A stretch of 64,000 bases of DNA from Streptomyces microflavus (GTDB lineage Bacteria > Actinomycetota > Actinomycetes > Streptomycetales > Streptomycetaceae), in the NCBI RefSeq assembly GCF_014650075.1, contig NZ_BMUG01000011.1:62001-126000 (forward strand), in the 5' to 3' direction. Positions 51,062-59,554 of this stretch are shown here, one piece after another (within the stretch, counting starts at the first letter, position 1; every line of letters starts with the position of its first letter). The position numbers were made by a program, and so were the translations under genes. The notes beneath the pieces were generated by a model, which made no database searches, had not been told where the DNA came from, and saw nothing but the letters and a program-made list of their open reading frames with translations.

Positions 51062-51325
51062 ATGGAACAGATAACGATGCGGAGCAGGCCGCGGGTGCCT
51101 GCCATCACATGCGGGAGCGGTGCGACCAGTACGCGCCTCGACCGCCATCTCGCGGTGCTCGGCGGCCCTGTCGTCCCGCAGCGCGAGTCGGCGGAAGCGA
51201 CGCTGCTGATGCGCGAGCTGACCTCGCGTGATGCCGCGCACACCCGCCGGAGCAGGAGCGCCCGTGTGTCGCTCTTCGCCCCGCTGCGGCGACTGCGGCG
51301 CTCGCTCTTCGGCAGCCGCCGCTGA
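51062..51325 (+). CDS. Small basic conserved protein
   Basis: 87 residues from ATG 51062, with GGGGAG five bases upstream. It starts MEQITMRSRPRVPAITCGSG, includes TRLDRHLAVLGGPVVP and ends in a strongly basic tail (LRRLRRSLFGSRR). I recall very similar short proteins in many Streptomyces, always uncharacterised. There is no signal peptide or membrane helix. The basic tail could bind RNA, DNA or the membrane surface. Confidence 0.65.
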   Translation: MEQITMRSRPRVPAITCGSGATSTRLDRHLAVLGGPVVPQRESAEATLLMRELTSRDAAHTRRSRSARVSLFAPLRRLRRSLFGSRR

Positions 51326-51376
51326 CCGACGCCACATCGACCACTGGGCCGGCCCACCGCTCGGGAGAGGGACGGC

Positions 51377-52573
51377 TCAGGCGATCACCCCGTCCCGGCG
51401 CAGCACCGATGTCTGCTCGTCCGTCATCCCCAGGGCTCGCAGCAGCTCATCGGTGTGTTCACCCAGCGCCGGTACGGCACCCATCGAAGGCTCCGCCCCG
51501 CCCGGCAGTGTGATCGGCGGCAGCAGCGCCCGCAACGGCCCGACCGGTGACTCCACTTCCCGCCACCGGTCCCGCGCCGCGAGCTGCGGGTGCGCCGCCA
51601 CATCGGCGACCGTGTTCAGCCGGGCGCAGGCGATCCCCGCCGCGTCCAGCGCGTCGAGCGCCTCCCGGCCCGTCAGCCGCGCCAGCGCCCGCCCCACCAC
51701 CTCGTCGGTCCGCTCCCGGTTCGCGGTGCGCGCGGTGTTCGTCGCGAAGTCCGGATCGTCGGCCAACTCGGGTCGTACGAGAACCTGTTCGGCCAGCCGC
51801 CGCCACTCCCGGTCGTTCTGCACCGAGAGCAGGACCTGTTCGCCGTCGGCCGTGCCGTAGGCGTCGTACGGCGCGATCACCGAGTGCGCGAGCCCGGTAC
51901 GCGGCGGGGGAGCGGCCCCGTGCATCCCCTGGTGCAGCGGATGCCCCATCCACTCGGCCAGCGCGTCCAGCATGGAGACCTCCACCGGCCCGCCCCGGCC
52001 GGTCGTACCCCGCCGCAGCAGCGCCGCCAGCACCCCGGAGAACGCGTACATGGCCGCCGCGATGTCCGCCGCCGGGATGCCCGCCTTCACCGGCTGCTCG
52101 GCGGTCCCGGTGACGGAGACCAGGCCCGCTTCGCACTGCACGAGCATGTCGTAGGCCCGCTTGTGCGCGTACGGTCCGCTCTCCCCGTAGCCGGAGATGT
52201 CCACGGCCACCAGCCGCGGGTGCGCCGCGCAGAGCGTGGCGGCGTCCAGCCCGAGCCGGGCCGCGGCGCCCTGGGCCAGGTTCTGCACGAACACATCCGC
52301 CCCGGCGACGAGTTCACGCACCACCGCCAGGCCGCGCGGGTCCTTCAGATCGACGGCGAGGGACTCCTTGCCCCGGTTGCACCAGACGAAGTGCGAGGCG
52401 AGACCGCGGGCCGCCGTGTCGTACCCGCGCGCGAAGTCGCCGCCGTCCGGGCGCTCCACCTTGATGACCCTGGCCCCGAGGTCGGCGAGCTGCCGGGTGG
52501 CGAAGGGGGCGGCGACCGCCTGTTCGACGGCCACCACGGTGATGCCGTCGAGGGGGAGTGGCTGAGTGCTCAT
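51377..52573 (-). CDS. CaiB/BaiF family CoA transferase
   Basis: 398 residues, family III CoA transferase fold. The N terminus LDGITVVAVEQAVAAPFATRQLADLGARVIKVERPDGGD (read in pieces) is the family start. WCNRGKESLAVDLKDPRG, VFVQNLAQGAAARLGLD and AYDMLVQCEAGL follow, with the catalytic Asp in the last. These enzymes move CoA between carboxylic acids via an enzyme-bound anhydride. The acid substrate is unknown; enzymes of this type often work in carnitine, oxalate or aromatic acid pathways, so a link with the hmgA region downstream is possible. Confidence 0.9.
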   Translation of the reverse strand: MSTQPLPLDGITVVAVEQAVAAPFATRQLADLGARVIKVERPDGGDFARGYDTAARGLASHFVWCNRGKESLAVDLKDPRGLAVVRELVAGADVFVQNLAQGAAARLGLDAATLCAAHPRLVAVDISGYGESGPYAHKRAYDMLVQCEAGLVSVTGTAEQPVKAGIPAADIAAAMYAFSGVLAALLRRGTTGRGGPVEVSMLDALAEWMGHPLHQGMHGAAPPPRTGLAHSVIAPYDAYGTADGEQVLLSVQNDREWRRLAEQVLVRPELADDPDFATNTARTANRERTDEVVGRALARLTGREALDALDAAGIACARLNTVADVAAHPQLAARDRWREVESPVGPLRALLPPITLPGGAEPSMGAVPALGEHTDELLRALGMTDEQTSVLRRDGVIA

Positions 52574-52644
52574 GGCCCGTGCTTACCCTGCCGACCGGGC
52601 CCTTCGCCACCTCCCACCCCCACAGGAAGGCTGTCCGCCCACTC

Positions 52645-53955
52645 TCACAGCAACGCGAATTGCCCCTCCGGTCCCTCCTCCTGGTGGCCGAGGACCGAGG
52701 CGGGAAGCCGTACGGAGCCCGGAACCGGCAGCACCCCGGCCGCCCGCAGCTCGTCCCGGGAGATCAGGGGCACCTCGGCCCGCTCCAGCCGGGCCCGCAG
52801 CGCCTCCTGCCGGGGCCGCAGCCCGTCCAGGAGTGCCAGTACGGAGATGAGCTCCAGCAGCTCCGAGGTCCACTCCGGGGTCCACCCGCGCGCCCCGACC
52901 GCGTCGAGCCCGTCTGCGTCCGCCCCCTCGGGGACCGCGCCCACCGCTGCCGCCGCCCGGCGTTCGAACCAGAGCTCCAGCACCCGTACGCCGCTCACCG
53001 TGAACTCCCAGGCCCCCGCGGGCACCGGCGAGATCCGGCCATCGCCGATGACCAGGGCCTCGGCCTGCGCGTCGTACACGATCCCGGCGGGCCGGGCCGG
53101 GAGCGCCGCCCGCACGTAGGGCCTGCGCCCGCCCGGCAGCCGGGGCCGCTCGCCGCCCCGGGCCCCGCGCAGCTGCACCCGTACCAGCTCCCGGCCGAGC
53201 TCCACCCCGGCCGCCCACACCTCGGCGTCGGCAGGCAGCGGGACCCGGCAGCCGGACGGGGAGGGCAGGGCGGCGGCCGTGATCCAGGCCAGTACGGACC
53301 CGGGCGCCACCTCCGGCCCCAGCCGCGCACGCAGTACGTCGAGCAGACCGGGTGCCAGGTTGGGGTCGGTGGCGTCGGGCCGCCGGTACAGCGGCCGGAT
53401 CCGGCCCGCGCGCCCGGCGGGGGAGTGCCCGTCGGGGAGCAGGTGGGTCACCGACAGCGTGGGCCCGGTGGCCTGGGGCACGTAACCGTGTTCGACCGTG
53501 AAGAGCTGCCGCTCGTCGCCGACCCGCCACAGCTCCGGGCGGGCCGCGTCGATCAGCCGGTGGTCGGGGAGCAGCCACTGCTCGTCGAAGGGGCCGTGCA
53601 GGATCCGTACGGGGTCGGGGCAGGCGCCCGGTTCGCGGGCGAAGCGGCCGGTGCCGGTGGACCGGCCGGGCAGCGCGGCGACCGGGGTGTCGGGCGTACG
53701 GGAGCGGCTCGGGCGGAACAGCCGCTCCTGCTCGGCGCCCTCGGCGGCGGCCAGCCGCTCCCAGCGGGCGCGGAGCGCGGTGGGATCGGGGCCCATCACC
53801 CAGGAGCGGCCGGTTCTCAGCGGCCGCACCGACCACGGCATCAGCTCGTCCAGCGGCAAGGACTTCCCGTCCTCGCCGGATCCGGCCGCCGCCGTCCTGC
53901 GCGCTGCCACCGAGCCGTCCTCCCCAGTCCGCTCTCCGCCGGCCCTGTCCGCCAT
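52645..53955 (-). CDS. Stand-alone type ISP restriction C-terminal-like protein
   Basis: 436 residues with no nuclease, helicase or methyltransferase motifs. The sequence resembles the C-terminal target-recognition part of type ISP (LlaBIII-like) restriction enzymes: RILHGPFDEQWLLPDHRLID, ARPELWRVGDERQLFTVEHG, and the following split beta domain. From memory such solitary proteins are annotated in Streptomyces as 'type ISP restriction/modification enzyme'. Start at ATG 53955; a long Arg/Gly/Ala-rich N-terminal tail (about 45 residues) is likely disordered. Its role cannot be DNA cleavage by itself. It lies between a CoA transferase and a GntR gene. Confidence 0.65.
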   Translation of the reverse strand: MADRAGGERTGEDGSVAARRTAAAGSGEDGKSLPLDELMPWSVRPLRTGRSWVMGPDPTALRARWERLAAAEGAEQERLFRPSRSRTPDTPVAALPGRSTGTGRFAREPGACPDPVRILHGPFDEQWLLPDHRLIDAARPELWRVGDERQLFTVEHGYVPQATGPTLSVTHLLPDGHSPAGRAGRIRPLYRRPDATDPNLAPGLLDVLRARLGPEVAPGSVLAWITAAALPSPSGCRVPLPADAEVWAAGVELGRELVRVQLRGARGGERPRLPGGRRPYVRAALPARPAGIVYDAQAEALVIGDGRISPVPAGAWEFTVSGVRVLELWFERRAAAAVGAVPEGADADGLDAVGARGWTPEWTSELLELISVLALLDGLRPRQEALRARLERAEVPLISRDELRAAGVLPVPGSVRLPASVLGHQEEGPEGQFALL

Positions 53956-54016
53956 GACCCGTTCGCATCGTAACGGCGGGGGCAGGCGCCCCGTAGTGGG
54001 TGTCCCGGCGGGCGTC

Positions 54017-54901
54017 CTAGTGGGCCTCCACCGTCACCGAGAACGAGAACCGGTCGCCCCGGTAGCGGATCCGGGCCACATCCACCACGCGCCCCTCCTC
54101 GTCGTACGTCACGCCCGTGTAGTGCAGGATCGGGCTGAGCAGCGGGACCTGGAGGAGTTCGGCGGTGGCCGGGTCGGCGAGCCGGGCCTCCACCGTGTCG
54201 GTGATCCGGGAGATCCTGACCCCGACGACATCCCGCAGCACCTTGGTCATCGGCCACCGTTCGAGGTCGGCCACGTCGATCCGGGCAGCGATGTCGGGGC
54301 GTACCGCGTTCTCCGCCCAGTTGGTCGGCTCGTCGCTCTCGCCGTCGCGGCGCAGCCGCCGGTAGGTGACCACCTCGCCGCAGTCCGGGAAGAACTCCGC
54401 GAGATCGCCGGGCACCGGCACCGACCCGTGGCCGAGAACCGTCGTCGCCTCCCCGGACTGCTGGGCGACGATCGCGTCGACCGAGCCCAGCAGCCGGACC
54501 GGGGAGACCCGCCGGGCGCGCGGCTCGATGAACGTGCCGCGTCGCCGGTGCCTGCTGATCAGCCCCTCCGTCTCCAGCTCCTTGAGCGCCTGGCGCATCG
54601 TGAGCACGCTGACCCCGTAGTGCGCGGCGAGCTGCTCCTCGGTGGGCAGCCGGGGGGAGGCGTCCTGCGGACGGCCGAGTATGGAGGCCCGCAGGGACTG
54701 GGAGACCTGGTACCAGAGCGGCAGCTTCCGGTTGAGGACGAGCGAGTCGGGGGCGAAGGCGGGCGGGTGCGGCCGGCCCACCGGGTTCACCCCGGCCCCC
54801 GCGTCCCCGTCGGTCTCCGCCGCCCTGCCCCGCCCCGTCTCGGCAGTCCCCGCTTCGGCAGTCCCCGCCTCGGCCGTCGTCGTCTCATGGCTCTCTGTCA
54901 C
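54017..54901 (-). CDS. GntR/UTRA transcriptional regulator
   Basis: 294 residues from GTG 54901. An N-terminal tail with TAEAG repeats (from a 15-bp DNA repeat) is followed by a GntR winged helix (about 60-125: LWYQVSQSLRASILGR, LPTEEQLAAHYGVSVLTMRQALKE in pieces, RHRRRGTFIEP) and a UTRA ligand-binding domain (about 140-290: VVTYRRLRRDGE, ILHYTGVTYDEEG). It lies 46 bp downstream of hmgA on the same strand and could be the homogentisate-pathway regulator, sensing an aromatic or a downstream acid. This is inferred from position. Confidence 0.88.
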   Translation of the reverse strand: MTESHETTTAEAGTAEAGTAETGRGRAAETDGDAGAGVNPVGRPHPPAFAPDSLVLNRKLPLWYQVSQSLRASILGRPQDASPRLPTEEQLAAHYGVSVLTMRQALKELETEGLISRHRRRGTFIEPRARRVSPVRLLGSVDAIVAQQSGEATTVLGHGSVPVPGDLAEFFPDCGEVVTYRRLRRDGESDEPTNWAENAVRPDIAARIDVADLERWPMTKVLRDVVGVRISRITDTVEARLADPATAELLQVPLLSPILHYTGVTYDEEGRVVDVARIRYRGDRFSFSVTVEAH

Positions 54902-54947
54902 GTCGTCCCCGTCCCGTCCTCCGGGCCCCTCCGCCCGCCTTGTCCCT

Positions 54948-56267
54948 CTACGGCCGGAAGTTGCGGCTCAGACCCTGCCACACGTCGTCGTAGCCGCGCT
55001 GCAGATGGCCGGCGCCGGCCGCCTGCGGGGTCGCGATGATCGGCCAGCGGGTCTCGAACATGAAGGCCAGACCGTCCTCGATCTTCTGCGGCTTCAGCTC
55101 CGCCGCGCTCGCCCGGTCGAAGGTCTCGCGGTCCGGTCCGTGGGCCGACATCATGTTGTGCAGCGAGCCGCCGCCGGGGACGAAGCCCTCCGCCTTCGCG
55201 TCGTACGCGCCGTCGATCAGCCCCATGTACTCGCTCATCACGTTCCGGTGGAAGTAGGGAGGCCGGAACGTGTCCTCGCCGACCAGCCAGCGCGGCGCGA
55301 AGACGACGAAGTCGACACCGGCGAGGCCCGGGGTGTCGGACGGCGAGGTCAGCACCGTGAAGATCGAGGGGTCGGGGTGGTCGTAGCTGATCGTGCCGAT
55401 GACGTTGAACCGGCGCAGGTCGTAGACGTACGGGGTGTGCGTGCCGTACCAGGCGACGACGTCGAGCGGGGAGTGGTCGTACGTGGCCGTCCAGAGGTTG
55501 CCGCAGTACTTGTTGATCACCTCCACCGGCCGGTCCTCGGTCTCGTACGCGGCGACGGGGGCCAGGAAGTCCCGGGCGTGCGCCAGGCCGTTGGCGCCGA
55601 TCGGCCCGAGGTCCGGGAGCGCGAACGGGCGGCCGTAGTTCTCGCAGACGTACCCGCGTGCGGTCTCGTCCAGCAGCTCCACCCGGAAGCGGACGCCACG
55701 CGGGATCAGCGCGACATGGCCCGGTTCGGCGCGGAGCAGGCCCAGTTCGGTGCGGAGCAGCAGCCCGCCGCGCTCCGGGACGATCAGCAGCTCGCCGTCG
55801 GAGTCGCTGAACACCCGGTCGGTCATGGAGGAGTTGGCGTGGTAGAGGTGAACCGCCATGCCCGTGCGCTGGGTGGCGTCCCCGTTGCCGCCCAGGGTCC
55901 ACAGCCCGCTGACGAAGTCCGTGCCGGGCGTGGGGTCGGGGAGCGGGTTCCAGCGGAGCCGGTTCGGGTCCGGCACGGTCTCGGTGAAGGGTGCCGTGCG
56001 CAGGCCGCCGTTGTCGGCCCGGGTGAAGGCCGGGTGGGCGGCGGAGGGGCGGATCCGGTAGAGCCAGGAGCGGCGGTTGTCCGCGCGGGGCTCGGTGAAG
56101 GCGGAGCCGCTCAGCTGCTCCGCGTAGAGCCCGAGGGGGGCGCGCTGGGGTGAGTTGCGGCCGTGCGGCAGCGCCCCCGGAACCGCCTCCGAGCTGTGCT
56201 CGTTGCCGAAACCGGAGGAGTACGTCAGCCCCTCCGCCGTCTTCCTCGCCTGCTCGATGCCGCTCAT
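54948..56267 (-). CDS. hmgA: Homogentisate 1,2-dioxygenase
   Basis: 439 residues, full-length. Opens the ring of homogentisate to maleylacetoacetate in tyrosine and phenylalanine breakdown, using non-heme Fe(II). Family marks: GLTYSSGFGNEHSSEA near the start, LRWNPLPDPTPGTDFV, and the iron ligands in YFHRNVMSEYMG (His and Glu) and MMSAHGPD (His). The start ATG 56267 precedes KTAEGLTYSSG. It is transcribed with the GntR gene at 54017. A 20-bp inverted repeat lies 50-68 bp upstream of the start. Confidence 0.96.
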   Translation of the reverse strand: MSGIEQARKTAEGLTYSSGFGNEHSSEAVPGALPHGRNSPQRAPLGLYAEQLSGSAFTEPRADNRRSWLYRIRPSAAHPAFTRADNGGLRTAPFTETVPDPNRLRWNPLPDPTPGTDFVSGLWTLGGNGDATQRTGMAVHLYHANSSMTDRVFSDSDGELLIVPERGGLLLRTELGLLRAEPGHVALIPRGVRFRVELLDETARGYVCENYGRPFALPDLGPIGANGLAHARDFLAPVAAYETEDRPVEVINKYCGNLWTATYDHSPLDVVAWYGTHTPYVYDLRRFNVIGTISYDHPDPSIFTVLTSPSDTPGLAGVDFVVFAPRWLVGEDTFRPPYFHRNVMSEYMGLIDGAYDAKAEGFVPGGGSLHNMMSAHGPDRETFDRASAAELKPQKIEDGLAFMFETRWPIIATPQAAGAGHLQRGYDDVWQGLSRNFRP

Positions 56268-56315
56268 CCCGCACTCCCGGTGCCCATGAAGCCCTCGAAT
56301 CCGCCGGACAACGAA

Positions 56316-56335
56316 TCCTATGGGACACCGTAGGA
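56316..56335. promoter_or_regulatory. Inverted repeat in the hmgA promoter
   Basis: TCCTATGG (56316-56323) and CCGTAGGA (56328-56335) are inverted copies with one G-T difference, separated by GACA. It lies 49-68 bp upstream of the hmgA start. It is a candidate site for the GntR regulator at 54017 or the TetR regulator at 56464, which is divergent. Confidence 0.5.
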
Positions 56336-56463
56336 ATAGGAGGCGGGCGCGTCAACGGCATGGATCGCGCCATTCGGGGGGTTCCGGACGCCGATCCGGG
56401 GCGCGGGGTGGCTTCCGAGGGGCTTGCGGACGGCGCCCGGAAGGTCCACGGCATCATGGGTCC

Positions 56464-57075
56464 GTGCCCCACCCGAACCCGAACCTCCGCCGCGCCCCCG
56501 TGCAGCAGCGCAGCGCCGACCGGCTCGCCCGGATACTCGACGCCTGCGCCGGACTGCTCGACGAGACCGGTTACGAGCAGCTCTCCACCCGTGACGTCGC
56601 CCTGCGCGCCGAGGTGCCCATCGGCTCCGTCTACCGCTTCTTCTCCAACAAGCGGGCCCTGGTCGAAGCCCTCGCGCTGCGCAACCTGGACCTCTACGCC
56701 GAGCGCATCACCGCCCGGCTCGGCTCCCTCCCCGCCGACGACTGGCGCGGGGCCATCGACGCGGTGCTGGACGAGTACCTGGCGATGAAGCGGACCGTGC
56801 CCGGCTTCACCCTGGTCGACTTCGGGCCCCCGTCGCCCGCCGAGGAGGCGGCGGACGACGCCAACCGGCGCCTCGCGGGCCGGCTCGGCGAACTCCTCGC
56901 CGGACACCTCGGCCGCCACCCCGGCCCGGAGCTGCTGCGGGCCGTCCTGGTCAGCGTCGAGGCGGCGGACGCCCTGCTCCAGCTCGCCTTCCGTACGGAC
57001 CCGGCGGGGGACCCGGCGATCGTCGCCGAGACCCGGACGCTGGTACGGGCGTACCTCGCGCAGATCCTGGACTGA
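56464..57075 (+). CDS. TetR family transcriptional regulator
   Basis: 203 residues from GTG 56464; an internal GTG a few codons later is also possible. The N-terminal helix-turn-helix is clear: RILDACAGLLDETGYEQLSTRDVALRAEVPIGSVYRFFSNK (read in pieces), followed by a helical ligand domain with FTLVDFGPPSPAEEA. It starts divergently from hmgA, and its stop lies 145 bp before the molybdopterin oxidoreductase gene. A palindrome that overlaps the likely promoter of that gene is the best operator candidate. Ligand unknown. Confidence 0.9.
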   Translation: MPHPNPNLRRAPVQQRSADRLARILDACAGLLDETGYEQLSTRDVALRAEVPIGSVYRFFSNKRALVEALALRNLDLYAERITARLGSLPADDWRGAIDAVLDEYLAMKRTVPGFTLVDFGPPSPAEEAADDANRRLAGRLGELLAGHLGRHPGPELLRAVLVSVEAADALLQLAFRTDPAGDPAIVAETRTLVRAYLAQILD

Positions 57076-57154
57076 GGGCGCCGGGGAGGGAAGGGGGCGG
57101 GGCCGGGTGCGTGGAGTGCTCGCCAAGTGCCGCCCTCCAGCGCCTCCCCGACAT

Positions 57155-57172
57155 GCCTACCGGTCGGTATGC
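57155..57172 (+). promoter_or_regulatory. TetR-type operator before the oxidoreductase gene
   Basis: GCCTACCGGTCGGTATGC is a near-perfect palindrome (arms GC-TACCG / CGGTA-GC). TATGCT at 57168-57173 could serve as a -10, so a bound repressor would block RNA polymerase. The TetR gene lies directly upstream. Confidence 0.6.
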
Positions 57173-57219
57173 TCGCCGTGTCGTCAGCGTTGCCACCGCC
57201 GTCGCCCCGGGGAGGGCCC

Positions 57220-59403
57220 ATGTCCCACGACTCCCGTACCGCACCGCGTATCTGCCCCCTCTGCGAAGCCACCTGCGGCCTCACCCTGACCATCGAGGGG
57301 ACCACCGTCACGGGTGCGCGCGGCGACCGCGACGACATCTTCAGCCGGGGCTTCATCTGCCCCAAGGGGGCGTCCTTCGGGGGCCTGGACGGCGACCCCG
57401 ACCGGCTGCGCGTCCCCCTCGTACGAGGAGAGGACGGGGAGCTGCGCGAGGCGACCTGGGACGAGGCGTTCGACCGGATCGCCGACCGCATACCGGCCCT
57501 GGCCGAGGCCCACGGCCCGCAGGCCGTCGGGGTGGTGCTCGGCAACCCCAACGTCCACACCATGGCGGGCTCCCTCTACCCGCCCCTGCTGCTCGCCGCC
57601 CTGCGCACCCGCAACGTGTTCACGGCGAGCACCCTGGACCAGATGCCCAAGCACGTCTCCAGCGGGCTGCTCTTCGGCGACGCGCACGCCATCCCCGTAC
57701 CGGATCTCGACCGCACCGACCACCTCCTGCTGATCGGCGCCAACCCCCTGGAGTCCAACGGCAGCCTCTGCACCGCGCCCGACTTCCCCGGCCGGCTCAA
57801 GGCGCTGCGCCGGCGCGGTGGCACCCTCACCGTCATCGACCCGCGCCGCACCCGTACCGCCCGCCTCGCCGACCGGCATGTGGCGATCCGGCCGGGAGCC
57901 GATGCCCTGCTGCTCGCCGCGATGGCCCACGTCCTCCTTCAGGAGAAGCTCGCCGACCCCGGCCCGCTCGCCGAACACCTGGAGGGCGCGGACGAACTCG
58001 CCGCCGCCCTCGCCGGCTTCACCCCGGACGCGGTCGCCGCCGCCTGTGATGTGGACGCGGCCACCATCACCGCCCTCGCCCGGGAACTGGCCGCCGCCCC
58101 CACCGCCGCCGTCTACGCGCGGATCGGCAGCTGCACCGTCGAGCACGGCACCCTCGCCAGCTGGCTGGTGGACGTCCTCAACATCCTCACCGGCAACCTC
58201 GACCGCCCCGGCGGCGCGCTGTTCCCGCTCTCCGCCACGGCCCGCGCCCCACGCGCCGCCGCCCCCGGCAAGGGCTTCGCCCTGGGCCGCTGGGCGAGCC
58301 GGGTCTCCGGTCACCCCGAGGCCAAGGGTGAACTCCCCACCGCCGCTCTGGCCGAGGAGATCGAGACCCCGGGCGAGGGCCGCATCCGCGCCCTGGTCGT
58401 CCTCGCCGCCAACCCCGTCCTCTCCGCGCCCGACGGCGACCGGCTCGACGCGGCCCTCGCCGGCCGGCTCGACTTCATGGTCAGCGTCGACCCGTACCTC
58501 AACGAGACCTCCCGCCACGCGGATGTCGTCCTGCCCCCGCCGCCGCCCTCGCAGAGCGCCCACTTCGACTTCGCGTTCAACTCCTTCGCCGTGCACAACC
58601 AGGTCCGCTATACCCCGGCCCCCGTACCGCTGGAGGACGGCCGGATGGACGAGAGCGAGATCCACGCCCGGCTGATCCTCGCGGTGAGCGGGATGCACGG
58701 CGCCCCGCCCTCCGCCGTCGACGACCTCGCCATCACCACCGCGATCACCCGGGCCGGGGCCCCGAAGGAGCTGGCCGGCGAACTCACCGGGGAGAGCGGA
58801 CCCGAACGCCGCCTCGACCTCATGCTGCGGCTCGGCCCGTACGGCCTGACGCTGGAGGAACTCCTCGCCCACCCGCACGGCATCGACCTCGGCCCGCTGA
58901 AGCCGCGCGTCCCGGAGATCCTGCGCACCCGCTCCGGTCGCATCGAACTGCTCCCCGCCGCGATCGCCGCCGACCTGCCCCGCCTGCGCCGGGCGCTGGG
59001 CGAGAGCCCCGCCCCGCTCGTGCTCGTCGGCCGCCGCCATCTGCGCTCCAACAACAGCTGGATGCACAACGTCGGTTCGCTCAGCGGCGGCTCCAACGTC
59101 TGCACCCTCCAGATCCACCCCGACGACGCGGCCCGGCTCGGGCTCGTGGACGGCGCCACGGTCCGGATCGAGTCGGCGGGCGGTGGGGTCGAGGCCCCCG
59201 CCGAGATCACGGACACCGTACGCAGCGGAGTGGTGAGCCTCCCGCACGGCTGGGGCCACAGCCGCCCCGGCACCCGCATGTCGGTGGCCGCCGCCCACCC
59301 CGGGGTGAACGTGAACCAGCTGCTCGACGGCACCCTCCTGGACCCGCTCTCCGGCACCGCCGTACTGAACGCCATTCCGGTTACGGTGACCCCGTCCCCG
59401 TAA
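57220..59403 (+). CDS. Molybdopterin-dependent oxidoreductase
   Basis: 727 residues from ATG 57220 (GGGGAGG eight bases upstream). The N terminus carries a [4Fe-4S] motif CxxCxxxC-x27-C at Cys12, Cys15, Cys19 and Cys47, then the bis-MGD-binding domains (VGVVLGNPNVHTMAG, LIGANPLESNGSLCTAPDF, and C-terminal WGHSRPGTRMSVAAAHPGVNVNQLLDG in pieces). It belongs to the DMSO reductase superfamily, closest to cytoplasmic formate-dehydrogenase or nitrate-reductase-like proteins without a signal peptide. The molybdenum-ligand position reads around ASTLDQMPKH; no selenocysteine is used. Partner subunits are not adjacent. Confidence 0.9.
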   Translation: MSHDSRTAPRICPLCEATCGLTLTIEGTTVTGARGDRDDIFSRGFICPKGASFGGLDGDPDRLRVPLVRGEDGELREATWDEAFDRIADRIPALAEAHGPQAVGVVLGNPNVHTMAGSLYPPLLLAALRTRNVFTASTLDQMPKHVSSGLLFGDAHAIPVPDLDRTDHLLLIGANPLESNGSLCTAPDFPGRLKALRRRGGTLTVIDPRRTRTARLADRHVAIRPGADALLLAAMAHVLLQEKLADPGPLAEHLEGADELAAALAGFTPDAVAAACDVDAATITALARELAAAPTAAVYARIGSCTVEHGTLASWLVDVLNILTGNLDRPGGALFPLSATARAPRAAAPGKGFALGRWASRVSGHPEAKGELPTAALAEEIETPGEGRIRALVVLAANPVLSAPDGDRLDAALAGRLDFMVSVDPYLNETSRHADVVLPPPPPSQSAHFDFAFNSFAVHNQVRYTPAPVPLEDGRMDESEIHARLILAVSGMHGAPPSAVDDLAITTAITRAGAPKELAGELTGESGPERRLDLMLRLGPYGLTLEELLAHPHGIDLGPLKPRVPEILRTRSGRIELLPAAIAADLPRLRRALGESPAPLVLVGRRHLRSNNSWMHNVGSLSGGSNVCTLQIHPDDAARLGLVDGATVRIESAGGGVEAPAEITDTVRSGVVSLPHGWGHSRPGTRMSVAAAHPGVNVNQLLDGTLLDPLSGTAVLNAIPVTVTPSP

Positions 59404-59554
59404 CCCTCTCCGTAACGCCACCGCGTTGACCTGGGGTTTTGCTCGTATTGCTCACGTGTCAACGTCTTGTTAACTCTTCGAGGGGGCCCCTAACGTCGTC
59501 CGGACCGACCGCCGAGACCGGTGGGAGTTCAAGGATGAACGTTAGGTATCCCCC

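Noticed and set aside
57220..59403. Selenocysteine codon in the molybdopterin oxidoreductase
   Set aside because: The frame has no internal TGA and the metal-ligand position reads through normal codons.
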